Of a stretch of DNA of 64,000 bases, positions 45,106 to 54,742 are shown one piece after another. Location of the stretch: NCBI GenBank assembly GCA_024697065.1, contig JAILGE010000016.1, forward strand, positions 1 to 64,000. The letters run 5' to 3'. The first letter of the stretch is position 1, and every line of letters begins with the position of its first letter. Origin of the DNA: Lachnospiraceae bacterium. Lineage in GTDB: Bacteria > Bacillota > Clostridia > Lachnospirales > Lachnospiraceae. The notes under the pieces were generated by a model. It ran no database searches. It had not been told where the DNA came from and saw only the letters and a program-made list of their open reading frames with translations. The position numbers and the translations under genes were made by a program.

Positions 45106-45937
45106 TACCGATATGAATGGCTTTTTCCGGGCATTTATCAACACAGCGCCCGCATCGAATGCACTCTGCGGAATCAGGATACTTTAAAGGGTTCACATCC
45201 ATGGGACAGACATGTGAACAGGTACCGCAGGAGGTGCATTTTTTTGTATCGATCTTTAAACGCAGAAAGCTTATCTTATTAAGCAGCCCGTATATGGCCC
45301 CCAGGGGACATAAGGCTTTGCAGAAGAATCTGTGAATAAAGATGCAGGCGATGATCGTAATGACAAGTATGGAAGCCTTGAGGATGAAAAGAGAACCGGC
45401 AACACTCCGTAACTCTTCATGAGATGACATAAGAGGAATGCTCCCTTCAAGTGTCCCGACAGGGCATATATATTTACAGAATGCGGGATCGCCGACACCT
45501 CCCGAGGCGGAGGAGAAGAGGGGCATAACAACCGGCAGCAGTACAACGAATACAGCTAACAGCACATATTTAAGATACGTGAGCCATTTCGGCAAATGGA
45601 ATTTGCGCAGAGGGATCTTCGCAAACAATTCCTGTATCAATCCGAAGGGGCAGATATATCCGCATATAGCCCGGCCGAACATTACGCCGAAAGCAAGGAG
45701 GATCCCCACGACATAGAAACTGAAATTGAATTTTCTGGAACCGGCTACGGCCTGCATCGCACCCACAGGGCATGAAAGCGTAGCTGCAGGACAGGAATAG
45801 CAGTTCATCCCCGGACAGCAGAGAGTTTTTAACTTGCCGTCATAGATCTTTCCTTCTGCGAATCCGTTTATATGTGAATTACAGAATCCGAAGGATGCAA
45901 GCTGGATCAGTTTTCTTTTTATGCCTTTGCCGATCAT
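45080..45937 (-). CDS. NapH-like membrane 4Fe-4S ferredoxin
   Basis: The start at 45937 is chosen because its ATG overlaps the stop of the CXXC-peptide gene (ATGA). The 285-residue protein has an N-terminal cysteine cluster (CCPGMNCYSCPAATLSCPVG), about five membrane helices with the NapH-type motifs CGYICPFG, CKYICPVG and CKALCPLG, and two C-terminal 4Fe-4S ferredoxin motifs (CTSCGTCSHVCPMDVNP and CIRCGRCVDKCPEKAI). Members pass electrons across or along the membrane. With a TlpA-like thioredoxin lipoprotein and a CXXC peptide in the same operon, it may deliver reductant to extracytoplasmic thiols. Confidence 0.85.
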   Translation of the reverse strand: MIGKGIKRKLIQLASFGFCNSHINGFAEGKIYDGKLKTLCCPGMNCYSCPAATLSCPVGAMQAVAGSRKFNFSFYVVGILLAFGVMFGRAICGYICPFGLIQELFAKIPLRKFHLPKWLTYLKYVLLAVFVVLLPVVMPLFSSASGGVGDPAFCKYICPVGTLEGSIPLMSSHEELRSVAGSLFILKASILVITIIACIFIHRFFCKALCPLGAIYGLLNKISFLRLKIDTKKCTSCGTCSHVCPMDVNPLKYPDSAECIRCGRCVDKCPEKAIHIGIKHTDRSS

Positions 45938-46083
45938 CCGATACCTATACACTCCAGACATATATGAATGGCTTTGCGCAACACAGTATCAGGCTCTCCG
46001 CGCACTATACCGTATAACATGCAAAAGAGAGAAATAAGCAACAGTCCGTATGCTGTGATTATCTTTTTCTTATCCTTATCCAT
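45934..46083 (-). CDS. CD1871A-family CXXC motif-containing small membrane protein
   Basis: The 49-residue peptide begins MDKDKKKIITAYGLLLISLF, has a single membrane helix (~8-27) and ends RGEPDTVLRKAIHICLECIG followed by IG. The terminal I-C-L-E-C-I-G-I-G is the hallmark of the CD1871A family, a small clostridial protein found with TlpA-like and NapH-like genes. Its start codon overlaps the stop of the TlpA-like gene and its stop overlaps the start of the ferredoxin gene, so the three are tightly coupled. The CXXC pair probably shuttles electrons between the two larger partners; this is inference. Confidence 0.85.
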   Translation of the reverse strand: MDKDKKKIITAYGLLLISLFCMLYGIVRGEPDTVLRKAIHICLECIGIG

Positions 46084-46850
46084 TATTCGTAATCAATACT
46101 GCTCAGATAGTCATTAACCACATCTTTGTACTGTTCTACATCTGCGCCGACTATGGCTTCGCCGATCTGGTTTCCTTCGCTGTCTACGAAGATCGTGGTG
46201 GGAACATACTCGGTGCTGTTTAGAATCGCATAAAGTCCCTCGTTGGGAATGAGATTGATATAGTCGGCTCCGGCATCATCCAGGAGGTATAAAGCTTCGT
46301 CGATATATTCCGTATCATCCTCGCCCTGGATGTCGCATACGATCCCGATGATACATGCATGTTCGGGGAGTGAATCATTCCACTCGGCAAGCTCCGGAAG
46401 CTCTCCGATACAGGGACCGCAGAAGGTTCCCCAGATGTTGATAACAGTTATATCGTATTCGGAAAAAATATCATCCGTGACGGTATTTCCGTACAGATCC
46501 TTAGCCTGTCCGAAGGCAAACATGGAGTCGGCAGGAGTGAAATCAGTATCTTTGCCTGAATCACCGGACTTTTTGCTGCCGGATTTCTTACCGTTTTCCT
46601 TATCGTCTTTTTTTGAATCCTTATCTTTGTCCTTTATTGAATCCTTATCTTTTTTTGAATCCTTATCTCTGTCTCCTTTTTTATCATCGTCGTCATCGTC
46701 ATCATCGTCATCATCGTCATCATCGTCGTTATAATCATCCTCATCTTCTTCGAAGAAGTCGGAGTCTAAGAGGCTGCAACCCGATACAAAAGCTGATGTT
46801 CCGGTGATAACTGCCGTAAGTAAAAGAGCTTTCAATAATCTGTTTTTCAT
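46083..46850 (-). CDS. TlpA-like thioredoxin-fold lipoprotein with poly-Asp spacer
   Basis: The ATG at 46850 gives a lipoprotein signal (MKNRLLKALLLTAVITGTSA then FVSGC, lipobox Cys22); the longer frame adds 29 unlikely residues. The 255-residue protein carries an uninterrupted run of 15 Asp and a Lys/Asp/Ser-rich spacer to about residue 95, then a thioredoxin fold with INIWGTFCGPCIGELPEL (active-site CGPC) and the cis-Pro region EYVPTTIFVD. It sits on the outer face of the membrane and should reduce disulfides. It is the first gene of the operon with the CXXC peptide and the membrane ferredoxin. Confidence 0.88.
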   Translation of the reverse strand: MKNRLLKALLLTAVITGTSAFVSGCSLLDSDFFEEDEDDYNDDDDDDDDDDDDDDDKKGDRDKDSKKDKDSIKDKDKDSKKDDKENGKKSGSKKSGDSGKDTDFTPADSMFAFGQAKDLYGNTVTDDIFSEYDITVINIWGTFCGPCIGELPELAEWNDSLPEHACIIGIVCDIQGEDDTEYIDEALYLLDDAGADYINLIPNEGLYAILNSTEYVPTTIFVDSEGNQIGEAIVGADVEQYKDVVNDYLSSIDYE

Positions 46851-46953
46851 CCTTATTTCTCGCTTTCTTTCTGATAGCTGTACCATGCAGGCGGCAATCC
46901 CCGTCCGAATACCTTTATTATAACGTATTACAGACATCTTTGTGACGATTTTC

Positions 46954-46967
46954 AGAAAACGTTTTCT
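46954..46967. promoter_or_regulatory. LacI-family operator palindrome
   Basis: AGAAAACGTTTTCT is a perfect 14-bp palindrome with the central CG typical of LacI/GalR operators. It lies just upstream of the -35 box of the lacI-family gene and ~100 bp upstream of the divergent TlpA-like gene. Confidence 0.6.
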
Positions 46968-46969
46968 AC

Positions 46970-46998
46970 TTGTTTTTTATCCCGTTTATGAATACAAT
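46970..46998 (+). promoter_or_regulatory. Promoter of the LacI regulator and glycogen genes
   Basis: TTGTTT (46970-46975) and TACAAT (46993-46998) are spaced by 17 bp, 37 bp before the regulator's start. Confidence 0.55.
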
Positions 46999-47034
46999 GG
47001 TATTGTTTTGGGGGTGAGAATCGGGAGGTATGAT

Positions 47035-48018
47035 ATGGTATCGATCAAAGATGTTGCAAAAAGAGCGGGAGTAGCTGTTTCCACGGTTTCCAAGGTGATA
47101 AACGGATATCCGAATGTCAGCGAGGGTACCAAGAAAAAGGTACGTTTGGCAATAGATGAATTGCATTACGTTCCCAATGCCATAGCGGCGGCACTTTCGT
47201 CAAAGTCCAGTACACGTATAGCGATGTTAGTCAATTCATCGCAGCATTCAAGCTCCATTGATGAGATAGATATGAAATATCTGTCGGGAGCTCTTGCAGA
47301 GGCAAAGAGAAAAAGCCTCGAGATCAGAACATTTTTCTTCTCAATGTTTGAAGATATGAAGTGCGAAGATATCATCAGAGATTTTGAGTCTCAGAGGATA
47401 GGCGCGCTTATCATTTATGGCATCAATCGTAACGACGAAGTGATGTGGGAGCTTATCAGACAGGAGCAGTTCAAAACAGTTCTTGTGGATACGCCCATCG
47501 TTGAAAGAAATATTTCTTCAGTCTGGATAGATCAGGCAAAGGCACAGTTTGATGTTGCCGAAAAAACATATCCTCAGGTAAAGGGCAAGAAGTTATTGTA
47601 TATAGCGGGAAAGAAAGACGGATATGTTACCGGCGGAAGAATAGAAGGGATCACGAGATTTGCGGACAGTCACGGAATGGAACTGGCTGTAAGATATGCG
47701 GATTTCAGTGAAGAGAAAGCCAGAGATATCGTGCTTGAAGAAGGAAAGGATGCGGACATGATCGCGTGTGCATCCGATCTGATGGCAGTGGGAGCGATGT
47801 TTGCTTTAAGAAAGCTTGGAAAGAAAGTACCCATTTGCGGTTTCGATGGCATAGGGCTTCTGGAATATGCTGAGGAATCCATCAATTCGGTAAGACAGGA
47901 TTTTGCGGGCATATCGGCGGAAGCTGTACGAGAGGCCATGCGTCTTATAAAAGGCGGGACAGGCAGGAACATAGTAATGGATTACGAACTTGTGACTCCC
48001 GAGTACGGAGTTCACTGA
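47035..48018 (+). CDS. LacI family transcriptional regulator
   Basis: The ATG at 47035 has GGGAGGT upstream and begins MVSIKDVAKRAGVAVSTVSK, the standard LacI helix-turn-helix start; the longer frame is discarded. The 327-residue protein has the hinge helix (PNAIAAALSSKSSTRIAMLV) and a periplasmic-binding-like effector domain (~60-327) with IGALIIYGINR, KGKKLLYIAGKKDGYVTGGR and CASDLMAVGAMFALRKLGKK. It is followed within 28 bp by glycogen phosphorylase and then an amylase, so the effector is likely a sugar or maltodextrin and the operator probably AGAAAACGTTTTCT upstream. Confidence 0.88.
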   Translation: MVSIKDVAKRAGVAVSTVSKVINGYPNVSEGTKKKVRLAIDELHYVPNAIAAALSSKSSTRIAMLVNSSQHSSSIDEIDMKYLSGALAEAKRKSLEIRTFFFSMFEDMKCEDIIRDFESQRIGALIIYGINRNDEVMWELIRQEQFKTVLVDTPIVERNISSVWIDQAKAQFDVAEKTYPQVKGKKLLYIAGKKDGYVTGGRIEGITRFADSHGMELAVRYADFSEEKARDIVLEEGKDADMIACASDLMAVGAMFALRKLGKKVPICGFDGIGLLEYAEESINSVRQDFAGISAEAVREAMRLIKGGTGRNIVMDYELVTPEYGVH

Positions 48019-48045
48019 AAGGCATATAAGGGGTGAGGTTTTAGA

Positions 48046-50370
48046 ATGCATAATTTACCTAATATGGCAAGACAGGTCCTGGAAAGCAGGATAGGCATAC
48101 AGCTGGATGATCTTGCTGCAAAATACTTTTCTAAGAAGTTCAAAGACTGCACTGATACCGAATGCTACAACTGTCTCCTTCAGATGACAAAGATGCTCAT
48201 GGAGACAAGCGATGCCATTGTCGGAGAAAAGAAGTTATATTACATCTCGGCAGAGTTCCTTATCGGAAAACTTCTTTCAAATAATCTGATCAATCTCGGC
48301 ATATATGACAGAGTCTCAGAGATCCTTAAGGAACAGGGAAAGGATCTTGCAAGGATAGAAGAAACCGAGCCCGAGCCATCCCTTGGAAACGGAGGACTGG
48401 GACGTCTTGCTTCATGCTTCCTTGATTCCATAGCAACCCTCGGACTGCCGGGAGACGGCATAGGTCTTTGTTATCATTTCGGTCTTTTTAAGCAGGTGTT
48501 TGAGGACAATCTTCAAAAGGCAGAGATCAATCCCTGGATAGAGAAGCATTCATGGCTCAATAAAACGGATATCAGATTCAAAGTAAAGTTCGGAGACCGG
48601 GAAGTGATCTCCAGACTGTATGACATGGATATCATAGGATATGATAACGGCATCAACAAGCTTCATCTTTTTGATATCGAATCCGTTGATGAGTCCATGG
48701 TAAAAGACGGTATCGATTTTGATAAGACAGCGGTAGATAAGAATCTTACGTTATTCCTTTATCCCGATGATTCGGATAAGGAAGGCAATCTGCTCCGTAT
48801 ATATCAGCAGTATTTTATGGTGAGCAATGCGGCTCAGCTGATACTTCTGGATATGAAGGAGCATGATTACGATCTGCGAAGGATGTATGAACATGCAGTG
48901 ATCCAGATCAATGATACGCATCCCACCATGATAATACCGGAACTCATACGTATCCTTGTTAATGACAAGGCCTTTGCCATGGAAGAGGCGATCAATGTTG
49001 TATCGAAGACATGTGCTTATACAAATCATACGATCCTTTCCGAAGCTCTTGAAACATGGCCTCTCGAATACCTCGAGAAAGTTGTGCCGCAGCTTGTGCC
49101 CGTCATAAAAGAGCTGGACAGATTCGCAAAGGAAAAATATCCTGATCCCGCCACTGCCATAATCGACAAGGATGATATCGTTCACATGGCACATATAGAT
49201 ATACATTACGGATTCAGTGTTAACGGTGTTGCGGCTATACATACGGATATATTAAAGAATACCGAACTCAATCATTTTTATAAGATCTATCCGGAGAAGT
49301 TCAATAATAAGACTAACGGTATAACTTTCAGAAGATGGCTCTTATCATGCAATAAGCCCCTTACGGATATGATCACCGGACTTATCGGTGAAGAGTTCAA
49401 GAGGGATGCCGATGAGCTGAAAAAACTCCTGGAATACAGGGATGATGAAAATGTTCTTGCAAAGCTCGGTGAGATCAAACGATCAAAAAAGCTTGAGCTT
49501 GTATCTTTCCTGAAGGAAAAGGAAGGGATAACGCTTGATCCGGATTCCATCTTCGATATCCAGATAAAGCGTATGCATGAATACAAGAGACAGCAGATGA
49601 ACGTGCTCTATATCATACATAAGTATCTGGAGATCAAAGCGGGTAAGAAGCCTGTCCGCCCCATAAGTTTTATTTTCGGAGGAAAGGCCGCGCCTGCTTA
49701 TATCACGGCTCAGGATGTGATCCATCTCATTCTTGTGCTTCAGCAGATCATCAATAACGATCCGGAAGTCAATGAATATATCAGGGTCGTTATGGTCGAA
49801 AATTATAATGTGAGTTATGCGGAAAAGCTGATACCTGCGTGCGACATCTCCGAACAGATATCACTTGCCAGCAAAGAAGCATCCGGAACCGGCAATATGA
49901 AATTCATGTTAAACGGTGCTGTGACGTTGGGAACGGCAGACGGAGCAAACGTTGAGATCAGAGAGCTGGTTGGCGATGATAATATCTACGTATTCGGCGC
50001 AGACTCGGATACAGTCATAGATCATTACAGAAAATCCGATTATGTGGCAAAGGATTATTACGAAAAGAGCCCTGTGATAAAAGAAGCGCTTGATTTCATA
50101 GTAGGCAAACAGGCTATGGCTGTCGGTCACAAAGAAAATCTTGAGAGACTGTACAATGAGATCCTTGGCAAAGACTGGTTCATGACATTATTGGATCTTG
50201 AGGATTATATCGAGACCAAGGACAGGATCTTTAATGACTACGAAGACAGGAAAAAGTGGCAGCAGATGAGCCTGGTCAATATCGCTAAGGCGGGATTCTT
50301 CTCATCAGACAGGACTATCTCGGAATACAACCGTGATATCTGGAAGATAAAGAACGAAGATAACCTCTGA
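48046..50370 (+). CDS. glgP: Glycogen/maltodextrin phosphorylase
   Basis: The 774-residue GT35 enzyme releases glucose 1-phosphate from alpha-1,4-glucans. Family signatures include [40 protein letters not shown], the IDVH-like [20 protein letters not shown] region, [27 protein letters not shown], and the pyridoxal-phosphate site [20 protein letters not shown] with Lys619. It is slightly shorter than the E. coli enzymes. It sits between a LacI regulator and a GH13 amylase, forming a storage-glucan or maltodextrin degradation unit. Confidence 0.95.
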   Translation: MHNLPNMARQVLESRIGIQLDDLAAKYFSKKFKDCTDTECYNCLLQMTKMLMETSDAIVGEKKLYYISAEFLIGKLLSNNLINLGIYDRVSEILKEQGKDLARIEETEPEPSLGNGGLGRLASCFLDSIATLGLPGDGIGLCYHFGLFKQVFEDNLQKAEINPWIEKHSWLNKTDIRFKVKFGDREVISRLYDMDIIGYDNGINKLHLFDIESVDESMVKDGIDFDKTAVDKNLTLFLYPDDSDKEGNLLRIYQQYFMVSNAAQLILLDMKEHDYDLRRMYEHAVIQINDTHPTMIIPELIRILVNDKAFAMEEAINVVSKTCAYTNHTILSEALETWPLEYLEKVVPQLVPVIKELDRFAKEKYPDPATAIIDKDDIVHMAHIDIHYGFSVNGVAAIHTDILKNTELNHFYKIYPEKFNNKTNGITFRRWLLSCNKPLTDMITGLIGEEFKRDADELKKLLEYRDDENVLAKLGEIKRSKKLELVSFLKEKEGITLDPDSIFDIQIKRMHEYKRQQMNVLYIIHKYLEIKAGKKPVRPISFIFGGKAAPAYITAQDVIHLILVLQQIINNDPEVNEYIRVVMVENYNVSYAEKLIPACDISEQISLASKEASGTGNMKFMLNGAVTLGTADGANVEIRELVGDDNIYVFGADSDTVIDHYRKSDYVAKDYYEKSPVIKEALDFIVGKQAMAVGHKENLERLYNEILGKDWFMTLLDLEDYIETKDRIFNDYEDRKKWQQMSLVNIAKAGFFSSDRTISEYNRDIWKIKNEDNL

Positions 50371-50436
50371 ATTGAACGGTGCAAGCCGCCGCTTCGTGTG
50401 GTAAAATCATTTACTGATCATTGGGAGGGAATAGAA

Positions 50437-51750
50437 ATGTGGGCTGATGAAAGTGTTTTTTATCAGATTTATCCGTTGGGTTTTTGCGGAGCTCCGTTTG
50501 AAAATGACGGAAATCAGGTATCAAGGATACTTAAAGTAATAGACTGGATCCCTCATATCAAAAAGCTCGGATGCAATGCGATCTACTTCTCACCGGTTTT
50601 CGAATCGGACACACACGGTTATAATACGAGGGATTATACAAAGATCGATGTTCGTCTGGGGACCAATAATGATTTTAAGCAGGTATGTGATGCCCTTCAT
50701 AAGGAAGGGATAAAGGTTGTTCTAGACGGTGTATTCAATCATGTGGGAAGAGGCTTTTTTGCTTTCCGGGATGTGTTGAAGAACAGAGAGAATTCTCCTT
50801 ATGTGAATTGGTTTTCACGCATTGCTTTTGACGGGAATTCAAATTATAATGACGGTCTCTGGTACGAAGGCTGGGAAGGCAATTACGACCTCGTAAAGCT
50901 CAATCTCAGGAATGAAGATGTGATAGCGCATATCTTCAATGCCATTGACGGATGGATAAGAGAATTTGATATAGACGGTATCAGGCTTGATGTGGCATAC
51001 TGTCTTGACAGAGACTTTCTGAGAAGACTCAGGGAATTTACAGATTCAAAGAAACAGGATTTCTTCCTGCTTGGAGAGGTACTGCACGGAGAATACGGAA
51101 GGATGCTTGGTGAGATGCATCTGCACTCTCTTACCAATTACCAGTGTTACAAGGGTATCCATTCCGCGCTTAATTCATCGAACCTGTTTGAGATAATACA
51201 TGGTCTTATGCGGCTCTTTGGGCCTGAAGACTGGTGTGTGGCAAGAGGCGCTCATCTGTTATCTTTTGCGGATAATCATGATGTATCACGTATCGCGACT
51301 CTTATTCAGGATTCGGGATGCTTGCCGCTTGCTTACGGGCTGGTGTTCGGAATGCCGGGTATCCCCTGTATATATTACGGAAGCGAGTGGGGGACTAAGG
51401 CAGATAAGAGCGAGGGCGATCCTGCATTACGTCCTTCCTTTGAAAAGCCTGAGTGGAATGAACTTACAGAGATCATTTCAAAGATGGCGGAAGCCAAAAA
51501 GAATTCAAAAGCACTCCAATACGGAGGCTTCAGGAGCGTACTGCTGAATAATAAGCAGTGCATATTTGAAAGAAGATGCGACGATGAGAGAGTTCTCGTA
51601 GCGATCAATATGGACAGTTCGCCTTATATGGCACATTTTGATGCGGGCTGCGGACAGGCGCAGGAGCTTATAAGCGGTAAGCTTCATGACTTCGGTGGAG
51701 GAAGCGAACTTCCGCCTTACAGCGTTGCCTTCTGGAAGATGGAAAGATAA
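50437..51750 (+). CDS. GH13 alpha-amylase family enzyme (neopullulanase/cyclomaltodextrinase-like)
   Basis: The ATG at 50437 follows GGGAGGGAATAGAA. The 437-residue protein lacks a signal peptide, so it is cytoplasmic. The four GH13 regions are present: DGVFNH, GIRLDVAY with nucleophile Asp185, LGEVLHG with acid Glu214, and FADNHDVSR with Asp282. The YQIYPLGFCGAP start and WFSRIAFDGNSNYNDGLWYE segment fit intracellular maltodextrin-active members. There is no N-terminal starch-binding domain; the short beta C-domain ends the protein. It follows glgP and probably trims branched or cyclic dextrins that the phosphorylase cannot finish. Confidence 0.88.
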   Translation: MWADESVFYQIYPLGFCGAPFENDGNQVSRILKVIDWIPHIKKLGCNAIYFSPVFESDTHGYNTRDYTKIDVRLGTNNDFKQVCDALHKEGIKVVLDGVFNHVGRGFFAFRDVLKNRENSPYVNWFSRIAFDGNSNYNDGLWYEGWEGNYDLVKLNLRNEDVIAHIFNAIDGWIREFDIDGIRLDVAYCLDRDFLRRLREFTDSKKQDFFLLGEVLHGEYGRMLGEMHLHSLTNYQCYKGIHSALNSSNLFEIIHGLMRLFGPEDWCVARGAHLLSFADNHDVSRIATLIQDSGCLPLAYGLVFGMPGIPCIYYGSEWGTKADKSEGDPALRPSFEKPEWNELTEIISKMAEAKKNSKALQYGGFRSVLLNNKQCIFERRCDDERVLVAINMDSSPYMAHFDAGCGQAQELISGKLHDFGGGSELPPYSVAFWKMER

Positions 51751-51788
51751 TAATTTAGAAATAAAGACAGATAAGGAGATTGCCTGAT

Positions 51789-54482
51789 ATGGCTAAGGAA
51801 CTAGCTAAAACTTATGACCCCAACGGACTTGAGGACAGACTTTACAAGAAATGGCTTGATAAAAAATATTTCCATGCTGAAGTGGATTCCAAAAAGAAAC
51901 CCTTCACCATCGTGATCCCGCCCCCCAATATCACGGGACAGCTTCACATGGGACATGCGCTTGACGAGACCATGCAGGATATCCTTATCCGTTTCAAGAG
52001 AATGCAGGGCTACAGCACACTCTGGCAGCCCGGAACAGACCATGCTTCCATCGCTACGGAAGTAAGGATCACAAATACGCTTAAGTCTGAAGGCATCGAC
52101 AAGCACGAACTGGGCAGAGAGAAGTTCCTTGAGCGTGCATGGGAATGGAAGAAGGAATATGGCGGCAGGATCATCGAACAGCTTAAGAAATTAGGCTCAT
52201 CCTGCGACTGGGACAGAGAGCGTTTTACAATGGACGAAGGCTGCAACAAGGCTGTTAAGGAAGTCTTCGTTAAGATGTATGAGAAGGGATATATTTATAA
52301 GGGATCCCGTATCATCAACTGGTGTCCTGTATGTAACACATCACTTTCCGATGCGGAAGTTGAATATGAAGAGCAGAACGGACATTTCTGGCATATCAAA
52401 TATCCGGTGCTCAACGATGACGGATCCGAGAGCGGAGAATATATAGAATTTGCGACCACAAGACCCGAGACAATGCTTGGAGATACTGCTGTTGCGGTTA
52501 ATCCCAAGGATGAGAGATATACGGGACTTGTAGGCAAAAAGCTCATGCTCCCTCTTGTTAACAGACCTATCCCGGTTGTAGCGGATGAGTATGTTGATAT
52601 GGAATTCGGTACCGGCGTGGTTAAGATCACTCCCGCTCACGACCCTAACGACTTTGAGGTAGGAAAGCGTCATGATCTTCCTGTCATCAATATCATGAAC
52701 GATGATGCCACCATCAACGAGAATGGTGGTAAGTATGCCGGTATGGATCGTTATGCTGCCCGTGAAGCCATCGTTAAGGATCTGGATGCTCTCGGACTTC
52801 TTGTAAGGATCGAGGATTATTCACACAACGTAGGAACACATGACAGATGTCATACTACAGTTGAGCCTCTTGTAAAGCAGCAGTGGTTCGTCAAGATGGA
52901 CGAACTTATCAAGCCTGCAAAGAAGGCTGTTGAGACCGGCGAGATCAAGCTTGTACCTGCAAGTCTTGCCAAGACATACAACAACTGGGTAGACAATATC
53001 CGTGACTGGTGTATCTCCAGACAGCTCTGGTGGGGACACAGGATACCTGCTTACTATTGCGATGAATGCGGTGAGATGATCGTATCCCGTGAGACTCCCG
53101 ATAAGTGTCCGAAATGTGGAAGCACACATCTGACTCAGGATCCCGATACTCTTGATACATGGTTCTCATCAGCACTCTGGCCTTTTTCTACTTTGGGATG
53201 GCCCGATGAGACTCCCGAACTTAAGTACTTCTATCCTACGGATGTACTTGTAACAGGATATGACATCATATTCTTCTGGGTTATCCGTATGGTATTTTCC
53301 GCATATGAGCAGATGGGAGAGAGACCTTTCAAGACAGTATTGTTCCACGGACTTGTTCGTGATGATAAGGGCAGAAAGATGAGTAAGTCTCTCGGAAACG
53401 GTATCGATCCTCTCGAGATCATCGACCAGTACGGTGCCGACGCATTAAGACTTACACTTATCACGGGAAATGCACCCGGAAATGATATGCGTTTCTATCG
53501 TGAGAAGGTTGAGGCTAACCGTAATTTTGCCAATAAGATCTGGAATGCATCAAGATTTGTCCTTATGAACATGCCGGATGAAGCTGCGGGAGACAAGGCT
53601 CTTTACAAGCCTGAAGAAAAGGATCTTCTTCCTGCCGACAGATGGATCTTATCCAAAGTCAATACTCTCGTTAAAGATGTGACCGACAATATGGAGAAAT
53701 ACGAGCTCGGTGTTGCGGTTCAGAAGGTTTATGACTTCATCTGGGATGAATACTGCGACTGGTATATCGAGATGGTAAAGCCCCGTCTCTATGCCAAGGA
53801 CAGCGAAGATGAGAATGACCGGATCTCAAGAAATGCAGCACTCTACACCTTAAAGACCGTTCTTATCACGGCCATGAAGCTGCTTCATCCTTATATGCCT
53901 TTCATTACAGAAGAGATCTTCTGTAATATTCAGGATGAGGAAGAGTCCATAATGGTTTCGGAATGGCCCGTTTATTCTTCGGAATTCGATTTTGTCAAGG
54001 AAGAGTCTGAGATAGAGACCATCAAAGAGGCGGTAAGAGGCATCAGAAATGTGCGTACGGAGATGAATGTTCCGCCTTCAAGAAAGGCACAGATCTTTGT
54101 GGTGACTGCAGATAAGGATGCCGCAGAGAGCTTTGCAGAGAACGGATATTTCCTCAAGAACCTTGCTTATGCTTCAGAGGTAAAGATACAGGCAGACAGA
54201 ACAGGCATCGCAGAAGATGCGGTAGCGGTAATGCTTGCTCATGCAGCCATTTATATGCCTTTCTCCGATCTGGTTGATATCGAGAAGGAGCTTGAGAGAC
54301 TGAAGAAAGAAGAGAAGCGTCTCGAGGGAGAACTTAAGAGATCAAATGCGATGCTCAATAACGAAAAGTTCTTATCCAAGGCTCCGGAAGAGAAGATCGC
54401 TGAAGAAAAAGAGAAGCTTGCCAAGTACGAGAAGATGATGGAGCAGGTTAAGAACCAGATAGCAGGTCTGTCCAAAGAATAA
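51789..54482 (+). CDS. valS: Valyl-tRNA synthetase
   Basis: The ATG at 51789 is ten bases after AAGGAG; a TTG nine bases earlier is possible but too close to that site. The 897-residue class Ia enzyme has [18 protein letters not shown] (HIGH motif), the editing domain region [20 protein letters not shown], a zinc-type cluster ([20 protein letters not shown]), the [14 protein letters not shown] (KMSKS) motif, the anticodon-binding domain and a C-terminal coiled coil ([20 protein letters not shown]). No T-box leader fits in the 38-bp gap after the amylase gene. All family hallmarks are intact. Confidence 0.96.
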   Translation: MAKELAKTYDPNGLEDRLYKKWLDKKYFHAEVDSKKKPFTIVIPPPNITGQLHMGHALDETMQDILIRFKRMQGYSTLWQPGTDHASIATEVRITNTLKSEGIDKHELGREKFLERAWEWKKEYGGRIIEQLKKLGSSCDWDRERFTMDEGCNKAVKEVFVKMYEKGYIYKGSRIINWCPVCNTSLSDAEVEYEEQNGHFWHIKYPVLNDDGSESGEYIEFATTRPETMLGDTAVAVNPKDERYTGLVGKKLMLPLVNRPIPVVADEYVDMEFGTGVVKITPAHDPNDFEVGKRHDLPVINIMNDDATINENGGKYAGMDRYAAREAIVKDLDALGLLVRIEDYSHNVGTHDRCHTTVEPLVKQQWFVKMDELIKPAKKAVETGEIKLVPASLAKTYNNWVDNIRDWCISRQLWWGHRIPAYYCDECGEMIVSRETPDKCPKCGSTHLTQDPDTLDTWFSSALWPFSTLGWPDETPELKYFYPTDVLVTGYDIIFFWVIRMVFSAYEQMGERPFKTVLFHGLVRDDKGRKMSKSLGNGIDPLEIIDQYGADALRLTLITGNAPGNDMRFYREKVEANRNFANKIWNASRFVLMNMPDEAAGDKALYKPEEKDLLPADRWILSKVNTLVKDVTDNMEKYELGVAVQKVYDFIWDEYCDWYIEMVKPRLYAKDSEDENDRISRNAALYTLKTVLITAMKLLHPYMPFITEEIFCNIQDEEESIMVSEWPVYSSEFDFVKEESEIETIKEAVRGIRNVRTEMNVPPSRKAQIFVVTADKDAAESFAENGYFLKNLAYASEVKIQADRTGIAEDAVAVMLAHAAIYMPFSDLVDIEKELERLKKEEKRLEGELKRSNAMLNNEKFLSKAPEEKIAEEKEKLAKYEKMMEQVKNQIAGLSKE

Positions 54483-54581
54483 TTATCGGTTGATTTTTGG
54501 GTAACGATAAATTATTATGTAAATGCGTGTGCAAAAATACATACATTTTTTCATTGACCTGTTAAGTCTGCGGAGATCGTA

Positions 54582-54731
54582 ATGATAGTATTTGAAGAAG
54601 AACTTAAGAAATTTCATAAAAGTCTCGAGATCGACGACGCTGAGAAAGATATATATGAGAAAAATGACGAGAAGGATGTTGTGGAAGTCCTTCTTGATGT
54701 CGCAAAGAATGACGAAGGTATAGTTGAGTAG
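54582..54731 (+). CDS. Small acidic hypothetical protein
   Basis: A 49-codon ORF (MIVFEEELKKFHKSLEIDDA..., ending NDEGIVE) begins after CGGAG eight bases upstream. It is highly charged and probably mostly helical, with no cysteine and no membrane segment. It lies 100 bp after valS and 11 bp before the zinc-ribbon/TPR gene, whose ribosome binding site overlaps its stop codon, a spacing that favours a real cotranslated gene. I do not recognise the family. Confidence 0.5.
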   Translation: MIVFEEELKKFHKSLEIDDAEKDIYEKNDEKDVVEVLLDVAKNDEGIVE

Positions 54732-54742
54732 GAGAACGAAAC

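Noticed and set aside
51751-51788. Possible T-box leader before valS
   Set aside because: Only 38 bp separate valS from the amylase gene; no room for a specifier stem and antiterminator.
54483-54520. Terminator after valS
   Set aside because: A weak bulged TTATCG/CGATAA stem exists but has no U-run, so I do not call it.
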